Shown here: positions 43,055-51,614 of the stretch, one piece after another | How the letters are laid out: each line of letters starts with the position of its first letter | Numbering within the stretch: position 1 is the first letter of the stretch | Assembly (NCBI GenBank): GCA_965276835.1 | Contig: OZ255631.1 | Span: forward strand, 868,001-932,000 | Length of the DNA stretch: 64,000 nucleotides | Source: BOG-932 sp965276835 | GTDB taxonomy: Bacteria > Pseudomonadota > Alphaproteobacteria > BOG-932 > Roseiterribacteraceae | Reading direction: 5' to 3' | The notes under the pieces: model-generated | Seen by the model: the letters and a program-made list of their open reading frames with translations, nothing else | What the model was told of the DNA's origin: nothing | Database searches by the model: none | Translations under genes and position numbers: made by a program

Positions 43055-43618
43055 TTATTTTTGTGATGCGCGATCTAGCGCCAGATTGAGGCGCAGTACG
43101 TTGACGCGGGGTTCCCCAAGAAATCCCAGCGTTTGCCCCTTGGTATATTTATGAACGATGGCAATGACTTGGTCTTCGGTCATGCCACGCGCCTTGGCAA
43201 CTCGCGGCACCTGGAACGCAGCCGCGTCGGGCGAGATGTCGGGATCCAACCCGCTGGCCGACGATGTCACTAAATCGCCCGGGACAGATTTTTGCGGATT
43301 ATCCGGTTGGTTGGCCTGAACCGCTGCCGTCACCGAATCGCTCAGGCGCTGGCTCGAGGGCGCTAGGTTCGTGCCGCCGGAGTGCAGAGGATCATAGTCG
43401 GCAGCCGAGAGGCGCGAGTGAAAATATTCAGGCTTCGAGAATTTCTGGCCGATCAGCGTCGAGCCGATAACCGTGTCGCCGTTCCGGATCAGGCTGCCGT
43501 TTGCCTTGTGCGGAAACACCAACTGCGCAACCCCTGTGATCGCCAGCGGATAGGCGAGGCCGGTCAGCAGGGTCATCACGACCAGCATCAGGATCGCCAT
43601 GCGAAAAGCGGATGTCAT
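43055..43618 (-). CDS. kdpC: KdpC, potassium-transporting ATPase subunit C
   Basis: 187 residues with one N-terminal membrane span (MAILMLVVMTLLTGLAYPLAI) and a periplasmic domain: GSLIRNGDTVIGSTLIGQKF, EYFHSRLSAADYDP, ASGLDPDISPDAAAFQVPRVAKARG and LGEPRVNVLRLN. The pattern GLDPHISPxAA is diagnostic. KdpC helps assembly and ATP binding of the KdpB-KdpA complex. It is the last kdp structural gene, and the following rlpA-like gene starts in its stop region. Confidence 0.96.
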   Translation of the reverse strand: MTSAFRMAILMLVVMTLLTGLAYPLAITGVAQLVFPHKANGSLIRNGDTVIGSTLIGQKFSKPEYFHSRLSAADYDPLHSGGTNLAPSSQRLSDSVTAAVQANQPDNPQKSVPGDLVTSSASGLDPDISPDAAAFQVPRVAKARGMTEDQVIAIVHKYTKGQTLGFLGEPRVNVLRLNLALDRASQK

Positions 43619-43634
43619 GGTGCTCCCCCTCCGC

Positions 43635-45692
43635 TCAAGCCAGGCCGATGGCGTTGATCAACAGGTCGATTGCCTTGATGCCGACGAACGGCACTGCGAT
43701 CCCGCCAAGGCCGTACACCAACAGGTTTCGGCGCAGCAGTGCGATTGCGCTCGCCGGTTTGTAATTCACTCCGCGCAGGGCCAGCGGGATTAGCGCCACG
43801 ATGATCAGCGCATTGAAGATGATTGCCGACAGGATGGCGCTCTGCGGGCTGCCCAGACGCATAACGTTGAGCGCCTGAAGCTGTGGATAGAGACCGATGA
43901 ACAAAGCGGGGATGATGGCGAAATATTTCGCGACGTCATTCGCGATCGAGAAGGTGGTCAACGACCCGCGACTGATTAAAAGCTGTTTGCCGACCAGCAC
44001 GACCTCGATCAGTTTGGTTGGGTCGCTGTCCAGGTCGATCAGGTTGCCAGCCTCGCGTGCGGCCGGCGTTCCGCTGTTCATCGCGACGCCGACATCCGCC
44101 TGAGCAAGGGCAGGAGCATCGTTCGACCCGTCGCCGCACATGGCGACGAGCTTGCCCTCGCGCTGTTCCGAGCGGATCAGTTCGAGTTTCTTTTCCGGCG
44201 TGACTTCCGCCATGTAATCGTCGACACCGGCCTCAGCGGCAATTGTCGCGGCGGTCAGCGGATTGTCGCCGGTCACCATCACGGTGCGAATGCCCATCTG
44301 GCGCAACATGCCGAAGCGTTCGCGGATGCCCGGCTTGATGATATCCTTCAGGTGGATGACGCCCAGCAGCTTGCCGCCGCGTGCAACGGCCAGCGGTGTG
44401 CCGCCGGCCTTGGCGATACGCTCAACCGCCTGGGCGATCTCGGGCGCCGCCACACGGACGCGGACGTTTGGATCGCTGAAAACATAGGCGACAATGGCAT
44501 CGACCGCCCCCTTGCGAATTTCCTGCCCGTCTCGAAGGTCTGCGCCGCTCATGCGGGTGAAAGCCGAAAATTCGATCGACCGGGCAACATCGTTGCTGTC
44601 AACCGCGGCGTTGTAACGGTCGGTCGCCAGCCGAACGATTGATTTCCCCTCGGGCGTCTCATCGGCGAGGGAAGCGAGCAGCGCGCTTTGCACCAATTCA
44701 GACATCGTGACGCCGGGGGCGGGGATGAAATCGTCCGCCATGCGATTGCCGTAGGTAATTGTGCCGGTCTTATCCAGCAGCAGCACGTCGACATCGCCGG
44801 CGGCCTCCACGGCGCGGCCGGATTTAGCGACGACATTGCTGCGCACCAGCCGGTCCATGCCGGCGATACCGATGGCCGACAGCAGGCCGCCGATGGTGGT
44901 CGGGATCAACGTGACCAGCAGGGCGATCAGGAACACCATTGGGATAGTGGCGCCGGAATAGGCGGCAAAAAATTCCAGGCTGCCGGTTACCGTCAGGAAG
45001 ATGATGGTCAGGCCGATCAGCAGAATGCCCAGTGCGACTTCATTCGGCGTCTTTTGCCGTTCCGCGCCCTCAACCAGCCGGATCATGCGGTCGAGGAAGC
45101 TTTGGCCCGGCTTGGCGGTGATTCGGACCTTGATCGAATCCGATACGACGCGCGTGCCGCCGGTTACGCCTGACCGGTCGCTGCCGGATTCGCGGATAAC
45201 CGACGCCGATTCACCGGTGATCGCCGATTCGTCGATCGATGCGATCCCTTCGATTACTTCGCCGTCGCCCGGAATGATTTCGCCTGCCGAGACGATGACG
45301 ATATCGCCTTCGCGCAGCGCGCTGCCCGGCACATCCTCGGTTGCGTCGCTGTTTTCTGAAATCAGGCGGTGCGCCTTGATTTCGGTTTGCGTGCGGCGAA
45401 GCGAGTCAGCCAACGCTTTACCTCGGCCTTCGGCAATGGCCTCGGCAAAATTGGCGCTCAGAACCGTGACCCACAGCCAGAAACAAATCTGGCCTTCGAC
45501 CGCCGAATGGATATCGCCGCTGAGAACCAGCCCACGCAGCCACAAGATGGTCGCGACCAGTGCGACAACCTCGGTGACGAAGATAATCGGGTTCCGCCAA
45601 AGGCCGAATGGGTTGAGCTTTCGGAAGGCGTCGATGCCGGCGGCTGTCGCGATTCGTGCGTCGAGAAGCTTTGGGCTGGCGATCTGGGTCAT
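43635..45692 (-). CDS. kdpB: KdpB, potassium-transporting P-type ATPase
   Basis: 685 residues, full length. The P-type ATPase phosphorylation motif is LLDKTGTITYGN near residue 307 (Asp phosphorylated); actuator TGES is in ITGESASVIRESG; the nucleotide domain has RKGAVDAIVA, and the hinge VAMCGDGSNDAPAL. About seven membrane spans. It hydrolyses ATP to drive potassium entry through KdpA. It starts 3 bases after the kdpA stop. Confidence 0.97.
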   Translation of the reverse strand: MTQIASPKLLDARIATAAGIDAFRKLNPFGLWRNPIIFVTEVVALVATILWLRGLVLSGDIHSAVEGQICFWLWVTVLSANFAEAIAEGRGKALADSLRRTQTEIKAHRLISENSDATEDVPGSALREGDIVIVSAGEIIPGDGEVIEGIASIDESAITGESASVIRESGSDRSGVTGGTRVVSDSIKVRITAKPGQSFLDRMIRLVEGAERQKTPNEVALGILLIGLTIIFLTVTGSLEFFAAYSGATIPMVFLIALLVTLIPTTIGGLLSAIGIAGMDRLVRSNVVAKSGRAVEAAGDVDVLLLDKTGTITYGNRMADDFIPAPGVTMSELVQSALLASLADETPEGKSIVRLATDRYNAAVDSNDVARSIEFSAFTRMSGADLRDGQEIRKGAVDAIVAYVFSDPNVRVRVAAPEIAQAVERIAKAGGTPLAVARGGKLLGVIHLKDIIKPGIRERFGMLRQMGIRTVMVTGDNPLTAATIAAEAGVDDYMAEVTPEKKLELIRSEQREGKLVAMCGDGSNDAPALAQADVGVAMNSGTPAAREAGNLIDLDSDPTKLIEVVLVGKQLLISRGSLTTFSIANDVAKYFAIIPALFIGLYPQLQALNVMRLGSPQSAILSAIIFNALIIVALIPLALRGVNYKPASAIALLRRNLLVYGLGGIAVPFVGIKAIDLLINAIGLA

Positions 45693-45695
45693 TGA

Positions 45696-47408
45696 TTAGA
45701 ACCTAGTCCCGGCTTGCAGGGCCAGATGTTCGACGATCGGTCCCAGCGCAAGCGCGGGAAAGAAGGTCAATCCGCCGATGATGAGGATAACCGCGGCCAG
45801 CAAGCCGACAAAAAGACTGCTGTCCGTCGGAAAGGTGCCGTAGGAAGTCGGCACAGTCTTTTTGGCGGCGAAGCTTCCCGCGATGGCCAGGATCGGGATG
45901 ATAACGATGAACCGGCCGATCAGCATCATCAGCCCCAGCGTCACGTTATAGAATATGCTGTTGGCGTTCAGACCGGCGAAAGCCGAGCCGTTATTGGCGT
46001 CCGCCGAGGCATAGGCATAGAGAATTTCGCTGAGGCCGTGCGGCCCCTGGTTGCCCAATCCGGATATTCCGGCAGGCGAGACGACGGCGATTGAGGTGAA
46101 CACCAGCGTTCCGGCGGTAATCGCCATCAACGCGAAGATGGCGAGCTTCACCTCGCGGGTTTCGATCTTCTTGCCAACATATTCCGGCGTTCGCCCGACC
46201 ATCAGGCCGGCCAGGAACACGGCGATGATCGCGTGCAGCAGGATGCCGTAAAGGCCGTTGCCGACGCCACCGAAGATAACGCAGCCCAGCATGACGTTGG
46301 CCAGCGTGACCATGCCGGTCAGCGGCATAAGGCTGTCATGCATCGCGTTGACCGCGCCGCTGGACGTGTCGGTGGTGGTCACGGCCCATAACACGGAGTC
46401 CGCCACGCCGAAGCGGACCTCCTTGCCCTCCATATTGCCCTGGGACGCGTCATACCCGGCGATACCGGTCAGAGCCGGGTTGGGCGACGACTCGGCAAAA
46501 TAGGCCGTGGTCAGACCGACCAGAAACAGAATGCCCATGGCGCCGAACAGCGCATAAGATTGTTTCCGCCGGCCGATCATCCGCCCGTAAGTATCGACTA
46601 AAGCTGCAGGAATCAGGAAAATCAGAAGATTCTCGACAAAGTTCGAGAGCGGTGTCGGGTTTTCATAGGGGTGGGCGCTGTTCGCGGCAAAGAAGCCGCC
46701 ACCGTTTGTACCCAGCTGCTTGATCGCCTCCTGTGAAGCGATAGCGCCCAGGGTGATCGTCTGCTTGGCGCCCTCGACCGTTTGCGCCTCGGTCCCGTCG
46801 TGTAAGGTCTGCGGCACGCCTTGCCAGACCAGGATCAGGGCGGCGATGATGGCGATGGGCAGCAGGACATAGAGAATGCTGCGGGTCAGGTCGACATAGA
46901 AATTGCCGATGGTTTTTGCCGTTCGCCGGGCAAGGCCGCGCACCAGGGCAATGGCCACTGCCAAACCTGTCGCGGCGCTGAGGAAATTGTGCACCGCCAA
47001 GCCGGTCATCTGGCTGAAATGGCTGACGGCGTTTTCTCCGCCATAGGCCTGCCAGTTGGTGTTGGTGTTGAAGCTGATGGCAGTATTCATCGCCAGGGCA
47101 GGCGACATACCCGGCAGGTTGCGTGGGTTGAGCGGCAGATATTGCTGCAGCCGCAGCATCGCGTAAGTCGCAATCGTGCCGATTGCCGAGAACAGTAGCA
47201 AATGCCCGGCATAACGCAGCCAATGTTCGTCCAGATCTTCGCGAACGCCGCAGATTTTGTAGATGATGCGCTCGACTGGCCGCAGCGCGACGCTGAGCAG
47301 TGTTTTCTCGCCGGAGAAAACCCGGGCCATATAGGCGCCTAAAATCGGCGTCGCCAATAGGATCAGGCCGATGAAGACCGCGAACTGAAGAAGGTCGGTA
47401 CTGCCCAC
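45696..47408 (-). CDS. kdpA: KdpA, potassium-binding channel-like subunit
   Basis: 570 residues with about ten membrane spans. Selectivity-filter-like segments include FNTNTNWQAYGGE, LGTNGGGFFAANSAHPYENP, GCVIFGGVGNGLYGI and DANNGSAFAGLNAN, as in the SKT superfamily. It binds potassium with micromolar affinity in family members. The start is a GTG at 47408, 3 bases after the kdpF stop. All core segments appear intact. Confidence 0.97.
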   Translation of the reverse strand: MGSTDLLQFAVFIGLILLATPILGAYMARVFSGEKTLLSVALRPVERIIYKICGVREDLDEHWLRYAGHLLLFSAIGTIATYAMLRLQQYLPLNPRNLPGMSPALAMNTAISFNTNTNWQAYGGENAVSHFSQMTGLAVHNFLSAATGLAVAIALVRGLARRTAKTIGNFYVDLTRSILYVLLPIAIIAALILVWQGVPQTLHDGTEAQTVEGAKQTITLGAIASQEAIKQLGTNGGGFFAANSAHPYENPTPLSNFVENLLIFLIPAALVDTYGRMIGRRKQSYALFGAMGILFLVGLTTAYFAESSPNPALTGIAGYDASQGNMEGKEVRFGVADSVLWAVTTTDTSSGAVNAMHDSLMPLTGMVTLANVMLGCVIFGGVGNGLYGILLHAIIAVFLAGLMVGRTPEYVGKKIETREVKLAIFALMAITAGTLVFTSIAVVSPAGISGLGNQGPHGLSEILYAYASADANNGSAFAGLNANSIFYNVTLGLMMLIGRFIVIIPILAIAGSFAAKKTVPTSYGTFPTDSSLFVGLLAAVILIIGGLTFFPALALGPIVEHLALQAGTRF

Positions 47409-47411
47409 GAT

Positions 47412-47501
47412 TTAGAATCGCTCACTGCGCACGAGGGCGAACAGCAGATAGGCCAGCAGGGCAATGAAGGTGAACCCACCCAGGATGAAGTCGAAATGCA
47501 T
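47412..47501 (-). CDS. kdpF: KdpF, 29-residue membrane peptide of the Kdp complex
   Basis: A short frame of 29 residues starting at the ATG complementary to 47499-47501: a single membrane helix (FILGGFTFIALLAYLLFALV) and a charged end RSERF, the size and layout of KdpF, which stabilises the KdpABC complex. Position directly before kdpA, with 3 bases between stop and GTG, supports the call. Confidence 0.88.
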   Translation of the reverse strand: MHFDFILGGFTFIALLAYLLFALVRSERF

Positions 47502-47505
47502 GCGA

Positions 47506-47589
47506 TTACAATCGACTGCAGACGTGGCAGAATCCATAGAGCACGCCGAAGACCAGCAGTAATCCGGCGACAAATGCGATGTCGATCAT
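47506..47589 (-). CDS. 27-residue hydrophobic peptide before kdpF
   Basis: A frame of 27 residues with ATG at 47589 and TAA at 47506-47508, four bases before kdpF. It is one membrane helix (IAFVAGLLLVFGVLYGF) followed by CHVCSRL, so it resembles KdpF in plan but not in sequence. Small hydrophobic peptides in this position are known to me from other alphaproteobacterial kdp operons, but no name is certain. No strong ribosome site, so expression is inferred from position. Confidence 0.55.
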   Translation of the reverse strand: MIDIAFVAGLLLVFGVLYGFCHVCSRL

Positions 47590-47633
47590 CAACCAACTCT
47601 GTTCGTTGAACGCGCGACCATAGGGGGAGCTGC

Positions 47634-47683
47634 CGTAAAGCGAATAGATCGAAGAGCGGGCAGCGGCGTAAAAATCCCGTAAA
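47634..47683 (-). promoter_or_regulatory. Candidate KdpE operator upstream of the kdp operon
   Basis: On the minus strand TTTACG occurs at 47678-47683 and 47667-47672, exactly 11 bp apart (one DNA turn), and again at 47634-47639, 33 bp further. OmpR-family regulators such as KdpE bind tandem direct repeats with this spacing, and the known E. coli KdpE site is T-rich with TTTAC-like halves. The repeats lie 45-94 bp upstream of the first small peptide start. No -10 was assigned. Confidence 0.5.
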
Positions 47684-47717
47684 GATTTTGCCCCTAACCT
47701 ATAAAAGATCGATCGGT

Positions 47718-48653
47718 TTACCGACAGTACATCCGGTTCAGCAGGGCGATCAGATGTTCCGCCAGCGCCGGTCCTTGCTCCTCCTGGACGAAATGGCCGG
47801 CGCCCGCGATCTCGGCATGCGGCTGGCCGGCGGCGCCGGGGACGCGCCGGCGAAACACCGCCTCCCAAGCCTTGGTCGAAGGATCGCGGTCGCTGAATGC
47901 GGTCAGGAACGGCTTGTCGAACCGTTCGATCACTTCCCACGCCTTCTTGTTCTCCGCGATGCCGGGCATGTCTTCGGTCACCGGAATGCAGCAGGTGATC
48001 TGCATTGTTGCGGCCTTGTACGACGCGTCGGGGAAAGGGGCGTCGTAGCCGCGCAGCACGTCGTCGCCTAAGGCGTCGACACCGACGCCGCCGACGATGG
48101 CGGAGATCGGCAGGTCGGTCGCCTCCCGGCAGGTCTTCACCCAGTTGGCGATTTGCTCGCCCGGCCAGCCGTCGATGCCTTTAGGCGGCGGCTCATAGGT
48201 AGGCAACAGCGTATTGGTCGCCAGCACGGCATCGAACCTGTCGGTCAGTTCGCTGACCGTACGCAGGCCGATCGGGCCGCCCCAATCCTGGCAAACCAGC
48301 GTGATGCGGCGGAGGTCTACCGCCTGAATGAACTGTTTCAGCCAGTCGACGAAACGCTGATAGGAATAATCGGCGCGGCTGCCCGGCTTGTCCGACCGGC
48401 CGAAACCGATGAAGTCGGGCGCGATCGCGCGATACCCCGCCTTGGCGACCAGCGGGATCATTTTGCGATAGAGGAACGACCAGGTCGGCTCCCCGTGCAA
48501 CATCAGCGCGACAGGTGCATCGCGCGGCCCCTCGTCGACATAATGCATCCGCAGATCGCCCAGGCGTGGATCTTTCAGCGTCTGGTAATGCGGCGCGAAA
48601 TCATAGCCCGGCAGGTTGGCGAAGCATTCGTCCGGGGTGCGCAGAACCGGCAT
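47718..48653 (-). CDS. Haloalkane dehalogenase (HLD-I type alpha/beta hydrolase)
   Basis: 311 residues from the ATG at 48653, directly after the stop of the luciferase-like gene. N-terminal VLRTPDECFANLPGYDFAPHY is typical. Catalytic elements: oxyanion-hole HGEPTWS near residue 52, nucleophile Asp with halide-binding Trp in CQDWGG near 122, and the catalytic His in GAGHFVQEEQG near 288. These match DhlA/DhmA-type haloalkane dehalogenases, which replace halogen by hydroxyl. Epoxide hydrolases share the fold but lack QDWGG with this context. Substrate range unknown. Confidence 0.88.
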   Translation of the reverse strand: MPVLRTPDECFANLPGYDFAPHYQTLKDPRLGDLRMHYVDEGPRDAPVALMLHGEPTWSFLYRKMIPLVAKAGYRAIAPDFIGFGRSDKPGSRADYSYQRFVDWLKQFIQAVDLRRITLVCQDWGGPIGLRTVSELTDRFDAVLATNTLLPTYEPPPKGIDGWPGEQIANWVKTCREATDLPISAIVGGVGVDALGDDVLRGYDAPFPDASYKAATMQITCCIPVTEDMPGIAENKKAWEVIERFDKPFLTAFSDRDPSTKAWEAVFRRRVPGAAGQPHAEIAGAGHFVQEEQGPALAEHLIALLNRMYCR

Positions 48654-48654
48654 G

Positions 48655-49554
48655 TCAGTGGCACTTCGCGATGACGGTTTCGGCATAGCGTCGCATTGCC
48701 TTCTTTTTGACCTCCAGCTCGCCGAAATCGTCCCCGGGGTCGGTCCACTGCTCGATATCCCAAGGCGAGGGAATCCAGGGGCCGATGACGATCACATCCT
48801 CGATGCCGATTTTCCGCGCGCCGTCGGCAACGGCGGGCGTGAAGGGCTCGGCCGGGGCAAAGCAGATCGTGAAATCCTTGAGCGGCAGGCCGGCCGCGGT
48901 GCGCAGGCCGCGGATGTTGGCCGCCGCTTCGTTCATCTGTGCCAGCGTCATCGGCAAGGGCAGCCATCCATCGTTCTTCGCGGCGCGGCGGATCGCCGGC
49001 TTAGTACCGCCGCCGCACCAGATCGGAATTTTCTTCTTGGGCGCCGGGCACATCAGCGCATCGAAATTGAAGAACTCGCCCCGGTGGCTGACCTTCTCGC
49101 CCGTCCATAGCGCGCGCATGGCGTCCAAGAGCTCGTCCAGGCGCCGGCCGCGGCTGGCGAAATCCACACCGGCCAGCTCGTATTCTTCCTTGATCCAGCC
49201 CGAGGCGACGCCACAGGCGATGCGGCCCTCATTGAACACTGCCGCGGTCGAGATCGCCTTGGCGGCGGTGAACGGATCACGCAGCGCAGCGAGATAGATG
49301 TTGGTCATCAAATCCAGCTTTTTGGTGACCGCGCCCATGGTCGCCAACGTCACCCATGGGTCAGGCCACGGGGTCTTTTCCGGCCAAAACACCTCGCCGT
49401 CGGGGGTGTAAGGGTATTTGCTGTCGATCTTGGTCGGCATCACCAGATGGTCGGCGGCGGTGATCCCGCCAAACCCCAGCTCTTCCGCGTATTTAGCGAT
49501 CTCCACCATCTGTTCCGTCTCACCGACGGAAACCAGCGACAGCCAGAACTTCAT
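48655..49554 (-). CDS. Luciferase-like (LLM) F420/FMN-dependent oxidoreductase
   Basis: 299 residues. TIM-barrel with FWLSLVSVGETEQMVEIAKYAE, ITAADHLVMPTK, LDLMTNIYLAALRDPFTAAKA, GRIACGVASGWIKEEYELAG and KIPIWCGGGTKPAIRRA. It is of the same broad type as the enzyme at 26252 but distant in sequence. F420 or FMN dependence is unresolved. The next gene, a haloalkane dehalogenase, starts right after its stop, suggesting joint expression. Confidence 0.9.
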   Translation of the reverse strand: MKFWLSLVSVGETEQMVEIAKYAEELGFGGITAADHLVMPTKIDSKYPYTPDGEVFWPEKTPWPDPWVTLATMGAVTKKLDLMTNIYLAALRDPFTAAKAISTAAVFNEGRIACGVASGWIKEEYELAGVDFASRGRRLDELLDAMRALWTGEKVSHRGEFFNFDALMCPAPKKKIPIWCGGGTKPAIRRAAKNDGWLPLPMTLAQMNEAAANIRGLRTAAGLPLKDFTICFAPAEPFTPAVADGARKIGIEDVIVIGPWIPSPWDIEQWTDPGDDFGELEVKKKAMRRYAETVIAKCH

Positions 49555-49593
49555 GCGTAACTTCCCTTAAGGCGTAACAGGACGCACGGGGCG

Positions 49594-50517
49594 TCAGTTG
49601 CTGAGAGCGACTTGCGACGGTACGACGTCAGCCCGTTCGTACCCGTGCTTATAAAGCAAGGTGCGGAAGGCGCGCGTCGTCATTTGCTGGCGTTGGCTGG
49701 GACCGATCAATATTTCGCTGATCGGCAGCCGGTCGGTCGCATCCGCGATCTCCAAATCGATATAAAGCGACGTGTATTCCGGCCTGGCTTGCGCTGTGAT
49801 CCGTCGGGCGCCCACCGCCGTCTGGCTGGGGTTGCACAGCACCATCCGCCATTCGTTCTCGTCGGCATATTCCGATGGTTTCATCAGCGCGCCGAACAGT
49901 GCCAGTTCGCGTACCACATAACGAACCAAGGCATCGGCCGGCGGCATTTTCGCGCTGCCTTGAAGGCGCTTGGCATAGAGCTTTTCCAAGAGGTCGAGGC
50001 CCCGACTCATGATTTCGATCTTGCTGCGCTCATCGTAACAGCAAGGGGCGAGCAGGGCGCCGCCTGCCTCGGCGGCTCTGACGATGCCTGCCGCCGGAAA
50101 GCCCAGTGCGACACCATGGCTTTCCGCACTGACACGCCGCCACTGGCGCGGACAGTCATATTCGGCGGTAAAGGTGGCGATCCAAATGTCCGGCGGGACG
50201 TAATCGCCGACTTCGGACAGATAGCGGGAAATCATTTCGTTGAGCGCCTCGCCGACGCTACCGTGGTCCGCATTCTGGCGCATCGCCATCGCTTGGCGGA
50301 AATAGACGACGCTGTGCTGCATTTCGCGGCCGTCATCCAAATACAGGATGTTGGTGGCGCGAAGTTTCGCCTCTTCCAGGATGCCCGCGGCAGCCTCACC
50401 AGTCGTGTAGTGATAGACCGGATGCTTCAGCGGACGCATCAGGGTATCGAACTCCCGGCGCATATAATCCTGAACCTGGCGGATATCGTCGTTGTCGATG
50501 CCAGCGTAGTCGGCCAT
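49594..50517 (-). CDS. DUF2971-family protein
   Basis: 307 residues. It has the DUF2971 signature: VYHYTTGEAAAGILEE near the N-terminus, ILYLDDGREMQHS, WRRVSAESHGVALGFP, KPSEYADENEWRMVL and LPISEILIGPSQR. The family is of unknown function. H-Y-T, then Y/L-DD, and E-x-E-W-R is a residue pattern I associate with ADP-ribosyltransferase-like folds, but this is a guess. It stands alone on the minus strand. Confidence 0.88.
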   Translation of the reverse strand: MADYAGIDNDDIRQVQDYMRREFDTLMRPLKHPVYHYTTGEAAAGILEEAKLRATNILYLDDGREMQHSVVYFRQAMAMRQNADHGSVGEALNEMISRYLSEVGDYVPPDIWIATFTAEYDCPRQWRRVSAESHGVALGFPAAGIVRAAEAGGALLAPCCYDERSKIEIMSRGLDLLEKLYAKRLQGSAKMPPADALVRYVVRELALFGALMKPSEYADENEWRMVLCNPSQTAVGARRITAQARPEYTSLYIDLEIADATDRLPISEILIGPSQRQQMTTRAFRTLLYKHGYERADVVPSQVALSN

Positions 50518-50578
50518 CCGGCACTCCCCTCGTTATGTCATAAATCTAACACACGAAACGGCGTGTTGGGCCAGTGCC

Positions 50579-51601
50579 TTAATTGGCGGACGGGTCGATC
50601 CGGACCATCATTTTGCCCCTATGGGCTGCGCCGGGTTGAAACAGTTTCCTGAAAGCGCCGAGCGCATTCTCCAGGCCCTCGGTGATGTCGGCGTGATATT
50701 TGATTCGGCCGTCGGCATACCATTCGGAAATCTTCGCCGTTGCTTCGGGCAGCCGGTCCAGAAAATCGTAGAGAATGAAGCACTGCATCGTGCAACCGGC
50801 GAGCAGCAGCGGCATTATATCCAGCCCGATCTGCGCGGCGTCGTCGTTATATTGCGCGGTCAGCCCGCACACAGCGATCCGGCCAAATTTGGCCATGTTG
50901 ACGGCGACCGCATTGCCCACCGCGCCGCCGACATTCTCGAAATAGACATCGACGCCTTTCGGGCACAGTTCGCGCAAGCGTTGTTCGACATTTTCGGTCT
51001 GGTAATTGATCGCATGGTCGAAACCGAGCTCGCCGGTCAGCCAGGCACATTTCTCATTGGAACCGGCGATGCCGACCACGTTGGCGGCGCCCAGGTTCTT
51101 GGCGATCTGTCCGGCCAGCGATCCGACGGAACCCGCCGCGCCCGATACGACGAAAGTCTGTCCGGGTTTAAGCTGCCCGATATCCTTCACGCCGACATAG
51201 GCGGTGCCGCCCGGTCCGCGAAACAGCCCCACCGCCGCGTGCAACGGCAAGCCGCCCAGATCCGGGATCTTATCCAGGCCCTGGGTGGATAGAGCAGAAT
51301 AGTCGGCCCAGGTTCCGACACCGCCGACGATATCGCCGGGTGCGAACCCAGCAGCGTTGGATTTGATGATCCTGCCGATGACGAAACCCCACATCGGCCC
51401 GCCGGTCGGGACCGGCGGCATATAGGTCGGCCCCGCCATCCAGCGGCGATTGGCAGGGTCGAGCGAGAGATAAAGATTTCTGACCAGAACCTGATCCGGT
51501 CCCGGCTCCGGCATCGGATGTTCGCGGTATTTCAACGCGCTGTCGAAATCGTCGTCGATGGGACGCCGTTCGAAGATCCACGCCCGATTGGTCTCAGCCA
51601 T
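50579..51601 (-). CDS. NADP-dependent medium-chain oxidoreductase (PGR/LTB4DH or CurA type)
   Basis: 340 residues from the ATG at 51601, which follows GGGGAAG. N-terminal domain: RYREHPMPEPGPDQVLVRNLYLSLDPANRRWM-like segment. The Rossmann domain includes VVSGAAGSVGSLAGQIAK near residue 155 and VAVNMAKFGRIAVCG. It has no structural zinc Cys cluster, consistent with the zinc-independent 15-oxoprostaglandin reductase family that reduces C=C bonds of enones. It ends 15 bp after the next gene's stop... the NTF2-fold gene lies upstream at 51615. Confidence 0.9.
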   Translation of the reverse strand: MAETNRAWIFERRPIDDDFDSALKYREHPMPEPGPDQVLVRNLYLSLDPANRRWMAGPTYMPPVPTGGPMWGFVIGRIIKSNAAGFAPGDIVGGVGTWADYSALSTQGLDKIPDLGGLPLHAAVGLFRGPGGTAYVGVKDIGQLKPGQTFVVSGAAGSVGSLAGQIAKNLGAANVVGIAGSNEKCAWLTGELGFDHAINYQTENVEQRLRELCPKGVDVYFENVGGAVGNAVAVNMAKFGRIAVCGLTAQYNDDAAQIGLDIMPLLLAGCTMQCFILYDFLDRLPEATAKISEWYADGRIKYHADITEGLENALGAFRKLFQPGAAHRGKMMVRIDPSAN

Positions 51602-51614
51602 CGTCTTCCCCGGA

